64,000 nucleotides of DNA from positions 1,631,433 to 1,695,432 of the forward strand of contig NW_023998454.1 of the NCBI RefSeq assembly GCF_014805625.2, given 5' to 3'. Both the position numbers and the translations under genes were made by a program. Of this stretch, positions 63,110 to 64,000 are shown piece by piece (position 1 is the first letter of the stretch; every line of letters starts with the position of its first letter). Under the pieces are notes generated by a model. That model made no database searches. It saw only the letters and a list, made by a program, of their open reading frames with translations, and had not been told where the DNA came from. This stretch comes from Glossina fuscipes. Its lineage: Eukaryota; Arthropoda; Insecta; Diptera; Glossinidae.

Positions 63110-64000
63110 AAACTATATTCGGTCAAGACCGAATCTTTTATACCCATCCACAACTAAAAAGGAGGAAAAGAACTAAATTTTCGTTCTCTAATATTGGAGC
63201 GAGGGCGGCTGATGATTTCTATTTTTAGAATAAAAGTGGAAATTTATGTGGTGTTGTATTTTATAAGAAAGAAGCAAAGAACACGGTAATTCAAGGTGTT
63301 CACAGTTTTTAGCTCATAGCCGTGTGGGCAATGTAAGTGTGTTCGGTTTGGACCATTTTCAAATTCTTTTGAAAATTTGTGGACGATATTCCTAATCGGT
63401 TAAGCAGACGAAGATTTTGACAGATGAGCAGACGAGCTTACTCACGTGCATTGCAAATTTGAAACTGACTGAGAATTTGCATGTGTTGCGGGGTATTTGA
63501 ATCGTACTTCTGCCTGTCATAAAGATATTGAAAATAAAATTACATTTTTATACACTATAATGTTGGATAGATGCAATCAGTTTCTCCTATTTTTAAACAA
63601 GTACTACAGCCTCACTCATAAAATATACGTTAACATTTTCGTAAAGTTATCTACTGTAGTTTGTCAATAATAAACGAAACAACAATTTTCTTCCTTTTGA
63701 AAAACAAAGGTGTTCTCTGTTCACGTGGTACTGTAAGCATGTCCTTCGGCTTATTTGGCCCAATATCCAGTCAAGAGGAAAAACTTGCAATATTTCTGTT
63801 AAATTTGAAGTCGATAGCATCTTTTTAGCGGCAAGAAGAATGTTTGCAAGAGACTTTACACACACAGACACACGGATGAATGGACTCACTTAAATCCCTT
63901 TATGCTGTTCAAAAATATACATACTTTATGGAATCTCTAAAGTTTCCATCTGGCCTGAGTATCAGCCCATCTTTCGGCGTCGGATATAAAAACACATGAA
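63110..64000 (-). repeat. GTCY-family dispersed repeats, two copies at the window end
   Basis: The first (63110-63560) begins with ATATTCGGTCAAGACCGAAT and CTTTTATACCCATCCAC, the palindromic end in reverse orientation, and degrades towards GTTAAGCAGACGAAG. The second (63590-64000) holds GTAAAGTTATCTACTGTAGT, AACAAAGGTGTTCTCTGTTC, GCCCAATATCCAGTC, TGAAGTCGATAGCATC and AAAGTTTCCATCTGGCC, and runs to the window edge. Confidence 0.7.

Overview
This window looks like about 64 kb of AT-rich, gene-poor nuclear DNA from an insect, most likely a higher fly (tephritid or muscid type; this is inference). The reasons are two genes split by 60-67 bp introns with GTRAGT/GTATGT-like donors, insect-type mobile elements (mariner, Jockey- and R1-type LINEs, a Polinton-like integrase), many simple repeats, and a dispersed family of short repeats carrying GTCY-rich tracts like the mini-me/DINE-1 elements of Drosophila. 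There are no operons, no ribosome binding sites and no CRISPR array.

Only two confident host genes are present, both on the + strand: three-exon genes at 7841-8608 and 12362-13148. I assembled them from splice sites. They are tandem paralogues with identical exon layout and intron phases (0 and 2). Each encodes an ApoD/Lazarillo-type lipocalin of 215-217 residues. Both have a signal peptide, a GxWYE motif at the start of exon 2, four matched cysteines, an LxR motif near the end of the barrel, and a hydrophobic C-terminal tail that suggests a GPI anchor. Both also share an NLxFPW motif at residues 96-101. They probably act at the outer cell surface as carriers of small hydrophobic ligands; the ligand cannot be read from the sequence.

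The recognisable remainder is mostly dead mobile DNA. On the - strand at 4700-6430 lies a Jockey/CR1-like LINE with an internal deletion, frameshifts and no 3' end. The C-terminal part of a similar LINE lies at 34278-34602. A mutated mariner transposase occupies 45838-46509. Two reverse-transcriptase remnants on opposite strands, next to a 41-bp tandem triplication, lie at 55275-56005. The C-terminal domain of an R1-type LINE is at 59048-59491, and a degraded Polinton/Maverick-type integrase is at 60719-61310. At least twelve pieces of the GTCY-bearing repeat family occur in both orientations and reach both ends of the window.

The long stretches between (8640-12360, 13150-18460, 21500-34270, 34610-42040, 43430-45830, 46520-52010 and others) hold microsatellites, cryptic purine or pyrimidine tracts and short unrecognised reading frames. 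The longest open frame in the window (157 codons, - strand, 20172-20645) belongs to none of the recognised genes. The most interesting biology is the GPI-type lipocalin pair; I see no convincing multi-gene novel system.
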